Shown here: piece after piece, positions 25,333 through 33,359 of the stretch | Numbering within the stretch: position 1 is the stretch's first letter | Layout of the letters: every line of letters starts with the position of its first letter | NCBI RefSeq assembly: GCF_003634705.1 | Contig: NZ_RBWU01000007.1 | Location: 496,001-560,000 of the forward strand | Reading direction: 5' to 3' | Length of the DNA: 64,000 nt | Source of the DNA: Actinomadura pelletieri DSM 43383 | GTDB lineage: Bacteria; Actinomycetota; Actinomycetes; Streptosporangiales; Streptosporangiaceae | Program-made: the position numbers and the translations under genes | The notes under the pieces: model-generated | What the model was told of the DNA's origin: nothing | The model's input: only the letters and a program-made list of their open reading frames with translations | Databases searched by the model: none

Positions 25333-25572
25333 TGACCGGGATCTCTTTCGCTTCGGTACCGCGCTGAGCAGCGTGCGCACACGAACCGAATCACGATCGG
25401 GAGCGCCGCATACTCCGGCGGGTGCGGTGGTCGGGGGCTTCGCCATTCTTACCACGGTCTTCGTCGAAGGCGAGGCTGTGTTCGTAAAGTTCGTAAAGAT
25501 CGTACGGTCCGGCGCGCCGGTCCGTGGCCTTCCTGCCATGACCGGACCACGGACTCCGCGCGCCGTCCGTGG

Positions 25573-26502
25573 TCAGTCCGTGCGGTTGTCCTGTGCGTCC
25601 GGGGGGTGCGCGCCGCGGGCGGGTCGGTGGCGTGGACGGTCGGTCTTGGGTTCGACGCGGATCGACGAATGGCCGTAACCGGTCCTGCGGGTGGGAAGCA
25701 TGCCGGGGACGCTCTCGCTCGCCATGAAGGCCAGGCTCTGCCGGAGGTACTCGCGGGGGCCCGGGTTCAGGTGGACCGCCCAGGGCGGGTCGGGCTCGTG
25801 CCGCAGCCAGGCGTAGCAGGCCAGGGCGTAGCCGAACTCCCGCTGGGTGAGGTAGCCGAGCCGTGCGGCGCCGTCGTTGCGGGCCGCGTTGAGCATACGG
25901 TCGTCCAGGTGGCCGAGGGGTCGCACGGACCAGCCCCGGGCGGCCGCGCCGAACCGGAACGCGGCGTTCGTGGTGAAGATCCCGAAGCCGAAGAACACGG
26001 TGAGCAGGTCGGTCAGCCGCTCGCCGTCCTTGCGGTCGGGGTCGACGCGGCCCTCACCGAGAAGCCGGACATGGGACATCTCGTGCGCGATGATCGCCGT
26101 GAGGTACCGCGCGTCCGCGGCCTCCGTACGGTCCAGGCCGATGATCGTCTGACCGTCCTCGACCCGGTAGTGCCCGACGACGCGTTCCGTCCTTCGTTCC
26201 GCCGACCCGTCTTCGTTCGCCCGGTCGAAGAGTTCCAGGGTGAGTTCGGACGCGACGATCGCCATCACCTCGCACACTCCGGCCACCAGGTCCGCGATCT
26301 GCGCGGGCGTTCCCGCGTACCCGTGGGGCAGGAAGCCCGAGGTCGGCAGGACGGGGCCGCGCACGATCGGCACCAGGCCGAACTCGTGGACGCACCAGTT
26401 CAACCACTCCTCGATCCATGCCCGCTGGGCCAGGCTCACCGGGCATTTGGTTTGCTCCTTTCGTAGCCAAGGGGGTGGTTCTTCCGAATTTCTGTACATC
26501 AT
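25573..26502 (-). CDS. Predicted metalloprotease-like protein (HEMSH)
   Basis: A 309-residue protein without signal peptide. Its key feature is YLTAIIAHEMSHVRLLGEGR near residue 165, a zincin-type HExxH. A following DGERLTDLLTVFFGFGIFTTNAAF segment could supply the third ligand (Glu or Asp) in a partly buried helix. The N-terminal part has WIEEWLNWCVHEFGL. The C-terminus is basic and Pro-rich. It could be a cytoplasmic metallopeptidase, but the family was not recognised and the active state is unproven. The paired ATGs at 26502/26499 follow GGGAG closely. It is transcribed towards protein C and away from the HATPase gene. Confidence 0.7.
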   Translation of the reverse strand: MMYRNSEEPPPWLRKEQTKCPVSLAQRAWIEEWLNWCVHEFGLVPIVRGPVLPTSGFLPHGYAGTPAQIADLVAGVCEVMAIVASELTLELFDRANEDGSAERRTERVVGHYRVEDGQTIIGLDRTEAADARYLTAIIAHEMSHVRLLGEGRVDPDRKDGERLTDLLTVFFGFGIFTTNAAFRFGAAARGWSVRPLGHLDDRMLNAARNDGAARLGYLTQREFGYALACYAWLRHEPDPPWAVHLNPGPREYLRQSLAFMASESVPGMLPTRRTGYGHSSIRVEPKTDRPRHRPARGAHPPDAQDNRTD

Positions 26503-26797
26503 GCTCCCGCCCGATCCGTTTCGACGTGGGTCGGCAGCATTCTCTCCGCGTACTCCCCGAATCTGGCCACGGTCGGTGAATAGGGGAGATAAGAGGACCT
26601 GCGCCATTCGGGAGGACGAAATTTGTACAGGGGAAATTCGGAAGTCTGACGACCGTCCGTACCAATCCTCCGGCCGGGGGCCAGGTGTGCGAATTCTTCG
26701 TGCATGGGCGGCGACATCCTGTGACGATCGATGCGCGGACCTGGGGTGACCCCCGAACGATCCGCAACAGATGTCCGTCACGACCCGAGGTGTTCTG
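26503..26797. other. Divergent promoter region
   Basis: 295 bp between the HExxH gene (minus) and the HATPase gene (plus). It is AT-richer than its flanks, as expected for promoters in both directions, but no operator or consensus box stands out. Confidence 0.4.
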
Positions 26798-27223
26798 ATG
26801 TCCCTGACGATGCATCCGGCAACGGAGTCCGCGCCGCTGTGCTGGCGGCGGTCCTTCCCCGGCGGGGCCGAGCAGGCCCGTGCCGTCCGCCGGTTCGTCG
26901 GCTGCCTGCTGGCCGACTGTCCCTACCTCGACGACGTGCTGCTCGCCGCCGACGAACTCGTCGTCAACGCCCTGCGCCACACCAAGTCCGGGCAGGACGG
27001 CGGCTTCTTCGTCGTCGAGATCGCCAGGGACGGCGGGCGCGTCGCCGTGTCGGTGGCCGACCAGGGCGGGCCCGGCGAGCCCGCCGTGCTCGACGCCGCC
27101 GAGCTCGCCGAGTCCGGGCGCGGGCTGCGCACCGTCTCCCACACGGCGGCGAGCTGGGGCTGGTACGGCAACGACCAGGGCCGTACCGTCACCGCCGTCT
27201 TCGTGGGGAGCTGGGCCGCGTGA
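26798..27223 (+). CDS. ATP-binding anti-sigma-like protein (HATPase_c_2)
   Basis: A 141-residue stand-alone GHKL ATPase of the RsbW/SpoIIAB type common in actinomycetes. It has the N-box LLAADELVVNALRHT, G1 VADQGGPGEP, G2-like ESGRGLRTV and the C-terminal strand TVTAVFVG. Family members phosphorylate anti-anti-sigma factors or sequester sigma factors, but most actinobacterial orphans have no assigned partner. The ATG at 26798 has CGAGG seven bases upstream; an ATG at 26771 is possible. Its stop overlaps the start of the next gene (GTGA), indicating a two-gene unit. Confidence 0.88.
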   Translation: MSLTMHPATESAPLCWRRSFPGGAEQARAVRRFVGCLLADCPYLDDVLLAADELVVNALRHTKSGQDGGFFVVEIARDGGRVAVSVADQGGPGEPAVLDAAELAESGRGLRTVSHTAASWGWYGNDQGRTVTAVFVGSWAA

Positions 27224-27858
27224 ACGAACCCGCCGCCTGGACGCACCACCAGGTCCACCACCAGGTCCACCACCAGGTCCACGCCGCCATGACCGCCGCG
27301 ATGCGCGCCGACGTCCACGCCATCGAAGCGGCACTCGTCCGCACCGGGGACCTCGACCTTTACAGCCGCGAGTTCGTCGCCGGGTCCCGGCGTCTCGTGC
27401 TCGCCGGCACGGCCGCGCTCACCTGCGTGCTCTCCGCGCACCGGCCCGGCGACGACCCGCACGGTGGGCAGGTCTGCCGCGGCTGCGACTCCCGCCACTG
27501 CCGCACTCTGCACGGCGTCGCCGACGTCCTTGCCGCCTACACCGTCCACCCGGGGACCGTCGACCGCGCCGAGGCGTGGCGCCGCGCCGACGCCCACTTC
27601 GGTCGCGGCGCCCTGCCCGTCCCGGTGATCATCGAGGAGTTCGCGGACGGGTTCATTGCCCGCGCCGCCGACGGCCCGCAACGACCCCGCCCCACTGCTG
27701 ACCGTCGACCGGCACACCGGGGCGCTCAGTCGCTGGCTTTCCCTGCCGTTCGAAGTCCGCGTCCGCGAGTACACGCACTGCCGGGCGGGGTGGTAGGGGT
27801 CGGCCGGATCCGGAAACGGCCGTGTCACCGCTTTACCATCTCTGTCATGATGTGTTGA
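27220..27858 (+). CDS. Cys/His-containing hypothetical protein, frameshifted near its end
   Basis: Coupled to the preceding ATPase gene by a GTGA overlap. The product starts with three tandem 12-bp repeats encoding HHQV units. It contains the Cys/His cluster VCRGCDSRHCRTLHGVADVL near residue 87, suggestive of metal binding, within a mostly helical domain. In frame, the chain becomes Arg/Pro-rich after residue 152. The +1 frame at that point (about 27680) gives a sensible ending, DPAPLLTVDRHTGALSRWLS followed by FEVRVREYTHC, stopping at 27796. A one-base insertion (or sequencing error) has therefore shifted the last 40 residues, and the present frame runs on to 27858. Function unknown. Linkage to an anti-sigma-like ATPase is the only functional hint. 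Confidence 0.65.
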   Translation: MNEPAAWTHHQVHHQVHHQVHAAMTAAMRADVHAIEAALVRTGDLDLYSREFVAGSRRLVLAGTAALTCVLSAHRPGDDPHGGQVCRGCDSRHCRTLHGVADVLAAYTVHPGTVDRAEAWRRADAHFGRGALPVPVIIEEFADGFIARAADGPQRPRPTADRRPAHRGAQSLAFPAVRSPRPRVHALPGGVVGVGRIRKRPCHRFTISVMMC

Positions 27859-27897
27859 TTTCTGTCGGTCGACCAGTTCGGACGAAAGGTCTCGGCC

Positions 27898-28776
27898 ATG
27901 GGGGAAGTAGGGCCCACTCCGCCGTCGGGCGTCGACACCGCGGTCCCCAACGTCGCCCGGATGTACGACTACTACCTGGGCGGAAAGGACAACTACGCCG
28001 CCGACCGGGAGGCCGCGGAGAAGGTCATCGCGGCGATGCCGGGGTCGCGGATCGGGGCGCGCGCCAACCGGGCGTTTCTCATGCGCGCGGTCCGGTATCT
28101 GGTGGGGGAGGCGGGGGTCACGCAGTTCCTCGACATCGGCGCGGGGCTCCCCACCCAGAGCAATGTGCACGAGGTGGCGTTATCGGTGAATCCGGCCGCC
28201 CGTGTCGTCTACGTCGACTGGGACCCGACGGTCTGCGCGCACAGCCGCGCGCTGATCCGGAACCCGCGCCAGGTGGGCGTCGTCGAGGGTGATCTGCGGT
28301 GTCCGGACGCCGTCCTGCGCCACGAGACGACCCGGGCGCTCCTGGACTTCGACCGTCCGATCGCGGTGATGATGGTGTCGATCCTGCACTTCATCGCCGA
28401 CTCCGACGATCCCCCGAGTCTCGTGGCGCGGTACCGCGACGCCACCGCCCCGGGAAGTCACCTGGTCGTCTCGCATCTGACCGGGGATCTGCTGGAGAAG
28501 GCCGTCCCGGAGGAGACAGAGCGGGCCAAGGAGGTCTACCGCCGCACGGCCAGCCCCGTCCACCTGCGGTCGCACGAGCGGATCCGGGAACTGTTCAAGG
28601 GGTACGACCTGGTGAGTCCGGGGCTGTCGTGGCTGACCGACTGGCGCCCCGACGAGCCGACCCCGGACGGCTCCACCGTGGTGAGACTCGACGAACGGCG
28701 CGGCGCGCCGGTCGAGGAGGCCCCCGGTTACGGCGGTCGGATCCCGGCCTACGCGGGCGTCGGCCGCAGGTCCTGA
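27898..28776 (+). CDS. SAM-dependent methyltransferase (PF04672 family)
   Basis: A 292-residue methyltransferase of the actinobacterial PF04672/DUF574 group. The SAM-binding core shows FLDIGAGLPTQSNVHEVA (motif I) near residue 80, VVYVDWDPTVCAHSRAL (acidic ribose ligand), a GDLRCPD segment, and IAVMMVSILHFI as the motif IV-like strand. The N-terminal NVARMYDYYLGGKDN is diagnostic of the family. Substrates are unknown; members are numerous in Streptomyces-like genomes. ATG at 27898 with GAAAGG upstream. Its stop lies 18 bp from the convergent F420 enzyme gene. Confidence 0.93.
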   Translation: MGEVGPTPPSGVDTAVPNVARMYDYYLGGKDNYAADREAAEKVIAAMPGSRIGARANRAFLMRAVRYLVGEAGVTQFLDIGAGLPTQSNVHEVALSVNPAARVVYVDWDPTVCAHSRALIRNPRQVGVVEGDLRCPDAVLRHETTRALLDFDRPIAVMMVSILHFIADSDDPPSLVARYRDATAPGSHLVVSHLTGDLLEKAVPEETERAKEVYRRTASPVHLRSHERIRELFKGYDLVSPGLSWLTDWRPDEPTPDGSTVVRLDERRGAPVEEAPGYGGRIPAYAGVGRRS

Positions 28777-28794
28777 CCGTCCGGGGCCGGGAGG

Positions 28795-29196
28795 TCAGGC
28801 GGCGGTGCGCTTGGCCATGCCCTCGACGGCGGGGTCGAGGCCCCAGGTGAAGATGGTGTGCGGGTGGACGCGGATCAGGTCCGGGCCGAACGGGGAGCCC
28901 GGCGCGGGGTCCTCCACGAGCGTCTCGGCGCGGCCGCGGATCTCGATGCCGCGGACGTGCCAGGGCCGGACCGAGGCCAGGTCGTCGATGACGAGGGCCA
29001 CCTGGTCGTTTCCGGCGATGTTGCGGTACTTGCGGGACTTCGTGAGGTTCCAGCCCCGGATGTCGAAGGCGCCGATGTCGGCGTTGTAGGTGTACCCGAC
29101 GGGGTTGTTCTGCGGGTCGCCCTTGGGGCCGACCGTGGCCAGCCGGCCCAGACGCTGGGTGGCGAGGTAGTCGCGCTCGATGTCGGTGAGGAACAT
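28795..29196 (-). CDS. PPOX-class F420-dependent oxidoreductase
   Basis: A 133-residue split beta-barrel protein of the pyridoxamine-5'-phosphate-oxidase-like group that binds F420 or flavin. Indicators are RLATVGPKGDPQNNPVGY, RNIAGNDQVALVIDDL and VRGIEIRGRAETL. The C-terminal HTIFTWGLDP is typical of the F420-linked subgroup. Substrate unknown; relatives reduce enoates, quinones or biliverdin-like compounds. The ATG at 29196 is preferred; a TTG 21 bases upstream would add seven residues. Convergent with the methyltransferase gene. Confidence 0.88.
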   Translation of the reverse strand: MFLTDIERDYLATQRLGRLATVGPKGDPQNNPVGYTYNADIGAFDIRGWNLTKSRKYRNIAGNDQVALVIDDLASVRPWHVRGIEIRGRAETLVEDPAPGSPFGPDLIRVHPHTIFTWGLDPAVEGMAKRTAA

Positions 29197-29350
29197 GGCC
29201 CCAGCATGGAACCTCAACTCATCTTCAGGTCAAGCGCGGCATTTGGCGAGATATTCGCCTCCGGGAGACGTGCTCCTTCTGTTGGTATCCGAAGATTTGC
29301 TGTGAACTGGATGTCATGGTGCGGCGGGTTCCACGAGGGAGCCACGTACC

Positions 29351-29983
29351 ATGCCGGAACCACCCCGTTCTCTTGCCGACCGTGTCGCACACCGCTGGTT
29401 CAGGGTGGTCCTCGCCGTTCTGGCCGCGGCCGTCCTGCTCGGAGCGCTCCTCTCGTGCGGAACGGGTTCGGACGAACCTGAACAGGCCGGGCGGCCGGGG
29501 ACGACCGTGCCGCCCACCTCGGCTCCGCCGACGCCGCCACCACCGCCGCGGACGCCACCTCCGCCTCAGCCCGGTGAGGAGTCTCCGGACCCCCGCCCAG
29601 GGGACGGTCTCGACCCGCGCTTCGCTACGTGCGCGCAGGCCAACGCCCACGGCTACGGCCCCTACGTCAGGGGCGTGGACCCCGAGTACTACTGGTACCT
29701 CGACCGTGACCGTGACGGCATCGACTGTGAGCCCTGGACGTACTGGCCGTCGCCGAGCGAGCCGCCGAGTGAGGAGCCGAGCCCCCTGCCGAGCGAGCCG
29801 CCGAGTTCCCCGCCGGATGAGGTTCCGGATCCCTCGTCGCCGGATGAGGCGCCGTCCGACGGAGACACGGGCACGGAACCGCCGTCACCTCCGAGCGAGG
29901 AGCCGCCGGAGCCCGGGGAGCCGCCGTCCGACACCGAGCCCGGTGGGGAACCCTCGGAGCCGGCGCCGGGAGAGCAGCCGTAA
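29351..29983 (+). CDS. Excalibur calcium-binding domain lipoprotein-like protein
   Basis: A 210-residue exported protein. After a basic N-terminus there is one hydrophobic segment (residues about 17-36), ending LLGALLSCGTG, which may be a lipobox with Cys36. A Pro-rich linker follows, then the excalibur domain (about 85-130): FATCAQANAHGYGPYVRGVD and the EF-hand-like DRDRDGIDCE. The last 80 residues are Pro/Ser/Glu-rich repeats (PSEPPSEEPS-type), probably wall-spanning. The domain binds Ca2+ in relatives and often accompanies extracellular nucleases; here it stands alone. Confidence 0.85.
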   Translation: MPEPPRSLADRVAHRWFRVVLAVLAAAVLLGALLSCGTGSDEPEQAGRPGTTVPPTSAPPTPPPPPRTPPPPQPGEESPDPRPGDGLDPRFATCAQANAHGYGPYVRGVDPEYYWYLDRDRDGIDCEPWTYWPSPSEPPSEEPSPLPSEPPSSPPDEVPDPSSPDEAPSDGDTGTEPPSPPSEEPPEPGEPPSDTEPGGEPSEPAPGEQP

Positions 29984-30014
29984 CGCGATCGTCCGTCCCC
30001 GCGGTGGGCGGAGA

Positions 30015-30488
30015 TCAGGACGGGGGCGTCAGGGAGAGGATGAGTGCTCGCAGGCGCGGGGACATCTCGTTCGGCAGGTCGTCCAGGGCGTACCAGCGGG
30101 CCTCAAGGATCTCCGCCGCGTCCAGATCGAGGTGTCCACCGGTCACGCGGGCCTCGTAGTACGTCTCGATCCGGTGCCGGAAACCGCTGGCGACCGCCGC
30201 CGGTGGGCCGCCGACCTTCACCTCCAGGGACGTCTCCTCCCGCACCTCGCGGGCGACGCCGTCCTCCAGCCGCTCACCGGCGTCGACATAGCCGCCGGGC
30301 AGGCCCCACGCCCGGTACGCGGGCCAGAGCCGGTGCCGCAGCAGCAGGACGCGGCCGTCGTCGTCGCGGACGATCCCGCCCGCGTACACCAGGAAGGTCC
30401 GGTGCCGGAGCCGGGCGAGGCGCCACTGCGTCCGCCCGCCGAGCCGTCTCCAGGCCCGCGCGGTCGCGGCGGCGAACCGGATCCTCAT
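30015..30488 (-). CDS. NUDIX hydrolase
   Basis: A 157-residue pyrophosphohydrolase acting on nucleoside diphosphates linked to another moiety. The Nudix box, GGYVDAGERLEDGVAREVRE followed by ET, fits the GX5EX7REUXEEXGU consensus near residues 65-88. LRHRLWPAYRAWGLPGG precedes it. An N-terminal basic extension of about 30 residues is present. The substrate cannot be deduced. The gene is 18 bp downstream of the carboxymuconolactone-decarboxylase-like gene and may share its transcript. Confidence 0.9.
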   Translation of the reverse strand: MRIRFAAATARAWRRLGGRTQWRLARLRHRTFLVYAGGIVRDDDGRVLLLRHRLWPAYRAWGLPGGYVDAGERLEDGVAREVREETSLEVKVGGPPAAVASGFRHRIETYYEARVTGGHLDLDAAEILEARWYALDDLPNEMSPRLRALILSLTPPS

Positions 30489-30506
30489 TGCGCAGATGGT
30501 AGCCGT

Positions 30507-31070
30507 TCAGTCGGTGACGCGGAGGACGCGGAGCTGGTCGGCGACGAGCCGGTAGTAGCCGACGAGCGTCACCAGCTCGTACAGGCGGGGAAGGCCGAGG
30601 ACGTCGGTCGCCGCGGTGAAGCCGTCGTCGGTGAGGTCGCCGCTGGCGGCCAGCTCGCGGGCCGCGGCGAGGACGGCGATCTCCACCGGGTCGTCCAGGC
30701 CGCAGTCGCCGCCCGCGCGGATCGCGGCGAGCTGGTCCTCGGTGATTCCGGCGTGCAGCGCCGCGTGGCTGTGCACGGCCCACTCGTACTCGGAACGTTC
30801 GTGCGCCGCGACCGCGAGGATCGCCAGTTCCTTCTGCCTCGGGGTGAAACCCGTCCCGAAGCGGACGGCGGTGCCGAGTTCCTGCAGCGCGTTGCCGAGT
30901 TCGGGGCTGAGCAGCATGCCGTTGAACGGGCCGCGCAGCCGTCCCTCCTCGTCGGTGATCGGGAACGGACGGCTCGTGGTGGCGCGGGCGCTGTCGAGGA
31001 GCCGGTCGTAGAGGGCGCGCTGTTCGGCGGTCAGGTCGGCGGGCCGGAACGCGTCGACGCGGGCAGGCAT
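30507..31070 (-). CDS. Carboxymuconolactone decarboxylase family protein
   Basis: A 187-residue all-helical protein of the CMD/AhpD-like group. The conserved helix is ELAILAVAAHERSEYEWAVH with HSHAALHAGI following; the peroxidatic CxxC of true AhpD is absent. Members include gamma-carboxymuconolactone decarboxylase and many uncharacterised catabolic enzymes. The ATG at 31070 follows GGGGGA. With the downstream NUDIX gene, the upstream dimeric-barrel gene and a divergent IclR regulator, it looks like a small catabolic cluster. Confidence 0.88.
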   Translation of the reverse strand: MPARVDAFRPADLTAEQRALYDRLLDSARATTSRPFPITDEEGRLRGPFNGMLLSPELGNALQELGTAVRFGTGFTPRQKELAILAVAAHERSEYEWAVHSHAALHAGITEDQLAAIRAGGDCGLDDPVEIAVLAAARELAASGDLTDDGFTAATDVLGLPRLYELVTLVGYYRLVADQLRVLRVTD

Positions 31071-31098
31071 GTGTTCCCCCGGAAAGAAAGGTGGTCGG

Positions 31099-31782
31099 TC
31101 AGCGGGCGCCGGCGGGGTCGCCACCGGTCTGAAAGCTGTTGTGGTAGGCGAAGACCCGGCGTTCCTCGGCCGTGAGGGTGCGCATGACCTCGGTACGCCA
31201 CGGCGTGTTCGTCGCCGCCCGGTAGGCGTCGCCGTCGAAGACGCCCGGATCGTCGATCTCGTGGAGGGCGAGGAAGCGGGGCGCGTCGCCGTCCACGAGA
31301 GCGTACCGCCGGGTCCGGCGCCAGCCGGGCAGCGCGTGCAGGGCCGGGATGTGCTCCTCGACGTACCAGGCGTGGAAATCCGGTTCCCGCGCGGGCTCGA
31401 CGGTCATCGCGCGGGCCAGCAGGATCGGCGGCGGCGCGGCGGCGGGCGCGCCGTGCTCGTCCACCAGTGCGTAGATCCGGCGGTCGAGGACCTCCAGCGC
31501 GGCCATGACCGTGGTCTCCCGCGCGCTGCGCCGCTCGCGCAACCGGCGGTACTCGGGCGTCTGGAGAACGTCCAGGTCAAGGTCGTACCATGCGAGCCAG
31601 GACGGCGCCCGGCCGTCGACGGCGCGGTACCGGTGACCCTGGTGGACGCCCGGCAGGGCGAGCCGTGCGGGGCCGTGCTCGCCGTCGTACCAGTCGTGGA
31701 ACGCGTCCTCGTCGCCGTCCCGTGGCTGGGACAGGACGTAGAGCAGACCTTCGGTCCCGCCCTCCCGCACGTCTTCGGGCAC
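31099..31782 (-). CDS. Two-repeat EthD/ferredoxin-like dimeric-barrel protein
   Basis: A 227-residue protein built from two copies of a dimeric alpha/beta-barrel unit. Repeat 1 contains DAFHDWYDGEHGPARLALPG, and repeat 2 contains DFHAWYVEEHIPALHALPGW. The pattern WYxxEHxPxxxxLPG is typical of EthD-like proteins found in catabolic clusters, which often act as accessory or isomerase/oxygenase-like proteins. The GTG at 31782 follows AAGGAAGG. It is the first gene of a probable operon with the CMD-like and NUDIX genes and is divergent from the IclR regulator. Function otherwise unknown. Confidence 0.75.
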   Translation of the reverse strand: MPEDVREGGTEGLLYVLSQPRDGDEDAFHDWYDGEHGPARLALPGVHQGHRYRAVDGRAPSWLAWYDLDLDVLQTPEYRRLRERRSARETTVMAALEVLDRRIYALVDEHGAPAAAPPPILLARAMTVEPAREPDFHAWYVEEHIPALHALPGWRRTRRYALVDGDAPRFLALHEIDDPGVFDGDAYRAATNTPWRTEVMRTLTAEERRVFAYHNSFQTGGDPAGAR

Positions 31783-31867
31783 GATGGGCCTTCCTTGCTC
31801 GGCGAGGTCCCCGGATCCCGGGGACCGTCCCGGATGCCGGAGACTAGGGTTGTCCACGGAATCCGTT

Positions 31868-31895
31868 CTACTGACGAACTTTCGTGCGTCGGTAG
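31868..31895. promoter_or_regulatory. Imperfect palindrome in the IclR divergent promoter
   Basis: CTACTGACG (31868-31876) and CGTCGGTAG (31887-31895) are inverted with one mismatch and a 10-base spacer. They lie in the 139-bp divergent region between the dimeric-barrel operon and the IclR gene, and are a candidate IclR binding site. Confidence 0.5.
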
Positions 31896-31921
31896 ATAAC
31901 ATTGGAGTCGGGAGTTCAGGA

Positions 31922-32698
31922 ATGTCAAGGCAGGACCCGGATGTGATCGACTCGGTCGAGAAGGCGTTCCGCGTGCTGGAGGCCTTCTCGGCGGACCATC
32001 CGACGCTGACCGTGAGCGAGGCGGCGGAGCTCACCGGCCTGTCCCGGGCGACCGCCCGGCGCATCCTGCTGACCTGCGTCCGGCTCGGGTTCGCGGAGGT
32101 GGACGACCGCCGGTTCCGGCTGCTGCCGCGCGTGCTGCGCCTCGGTTACGGGTACCTCGCCTCACTGCCGATCTGGGAGCGCGCCCAGCCGCACATGCGC
32201 AGGCTGGCGGAGGAGGCGCGGGAGTCGTGCTCGGCGGCCACCCTGGACGGCGAGGAGATCGTCTACGTCGCCCGCGTGCCCGCCAAACGCAGCATGTCGA
32301 TCGTGCTGAACGTGGGCTCGCGGCTGCCCGCCCACCCGACGTCCATGGGACGGGTCCTGCTGGCCGCACTGCCCCCCGACCGGCTCCGCGAGCGCATCGG
32401 CACGATGCGGCTCGACCAGCTCACCCCGCACACCATCACCGACCCGGCCGCGCTGGCGGCGGAACTCGACCGGGTGCGCGAACAGGGCTACGCGGTGGTG
32501 GACGGCGAACGCGAGGAGGGCGTCCGCTCGGCGGCGGCACCGGTCCGGGACGGTTCGGGCGCCGTGATCGCGGCCATCAACATCTCGGCCAACGCGGGCC
32601 GCGTCTCGGTCGCCGACCTGTACGAACGCTTCGTCCCGCTGGTCGTGCAGGCGGCCGACGCCATCTCCCGGGACATCGACTTCGTCCCGTCGAGCTAG
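31922..32698 (+). CDS. IclR-family transcriptional regulator
   Basis: A 258-residue regulator. The N-terminal winged helix (about 8-65) reads SVEKAFRVLEAFSADHPTLT, then VSEAAELTGLSRATARRIL. The effector domain (about 80-255) contains the conserved LPAHPTSMGRVLLAAL and EEGVRSAAAPVRDGSGAVIA. The opening is similar to PcaR/PobR-type activators of aromatic-acid catabolism. ATG at 31922 with GGGAG seven bases upstream. Divergent from the dimeric-barrel/CMD/NUDIX operon, which is its probable target. The gene ends exactly where the repeat block begins. Confidence 0.92.
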   Translation: MSRQDPDVIDSVEKAFRVLEAFSADHPTLTVSEAAELTGLSRATARRILLTCVRLGFAEVDDRRFRLLPRVLRLGYGYLASLPIWERAQPHMRRLAEEARESCSAATLDGEEIVYVARVPAKRSMSIVLNVGSRLPAHPTSMGRVLLAALPPDRLRERIGTMRLDQLTPHTITDPAALAAELDRVREQGYAVVDGEREEGVRSAAAPVRDGSGAVIAAINISANAGRVSVADLYERFVPLVVQAADAISRDIDFVPSS

Positions 32699-32700
32699 TC

Positions 32701-33200
32701 GCGGCCCACTTCGCTCGCCTTGCGGCCCACTTCGCTCGCCTTGCGGCCCACTTCGCTCGCCTTGCGGCCCACTTCGCTCGCCTTGCGGCTCGCTACGTGA
32801 CCGTTCCTGAAGCGAACGCGGTATCGCTTCGCGATCCGCCCGGCTCCGCTCGCCTTCGGCTTCGCTGCACGGGTAGTTAACGCGTTTGCGGGCTGAGGTC
32901 GCTGTGTTCTTGCAGGCCTGGCCGACTGCGCTCGTCTGGCGGCTCGCTGCGTGGCCGGGTCTGGGGCGAGCGCGGTATCGCTTCGCGTTCTGCCCGGTTT
33001 CGCTCGCCTTCGGCTTTGCTGCACGGGTAGGTAACGCGTTTGCGGGCTGAGGTCGCTGTGTTCTTGCAGGCCTGGCCGACTGCGCTCGTCTGGCGGCTCG
33101 CTGCGTGGCCGGGCTTGGGGCGAGCGCGCATCGCTTCGCGATCTGCCCGGTTTCGCTCGCCTTCGGCTTTGCTGCAACTGGCGGTTACGCGTTCGCGCGT
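32701..33200. repeat. Dispersed GC-rich intergenic repeat block
   Basis: Begins two bases after the IclR stop. 32701-32784 is four perfect tandem copies of a 21-bp unit (GCGGCCCACTTCGCTCGCCT plus T). 32785-32880 is a longer unit with hairpin-forming ATCGCTTCGCGAT. From 32881 a 153-154 bp unit, recognisable by CGCGTTTGCGGGCTGAGG, is repeated at 33035 and begins again, diverged, at 33188. The same elements occur at 47545-47765, where about 100 bp (from CGGCCCACTTCGCTCGCC to CGCCTTCGGCTTCGCT) is nearly identical. No open frame here is credible. It resembles a REP/miniature-element family lying at gene ends. Confidence 0.85.
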
Positions 33201-33359
33201 GGGTTGAGGTCACTTTGCGACAGGTCCTGCGCGTGCTTCTTGGGCAGGGTCATGCCTGACGGCTCTCGCTTGGCGGGCTCTTGACCCTGATCGGTACGTC
33301 GGTCACACTCGCCTTCTAACCGGCGTACATCTGTGCGACTGACGAACAGAGGTGGAGCG

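Noticed and set aside
15190-25540. Integrated prophage or ICE
   Set aside because: Accessory character is clear, but no integrase, attachment-site repeats, phage structural or conjugation genes were found.
32701-33200. CRISPR-like or coding interpretation of the tandem repeats
   Set aside because: The 21-bp units are directly adjacent without spacers, the larger units are about 154 bp, and no cas genes are nearby. Open frames through the repeats are just translations of the repeat.
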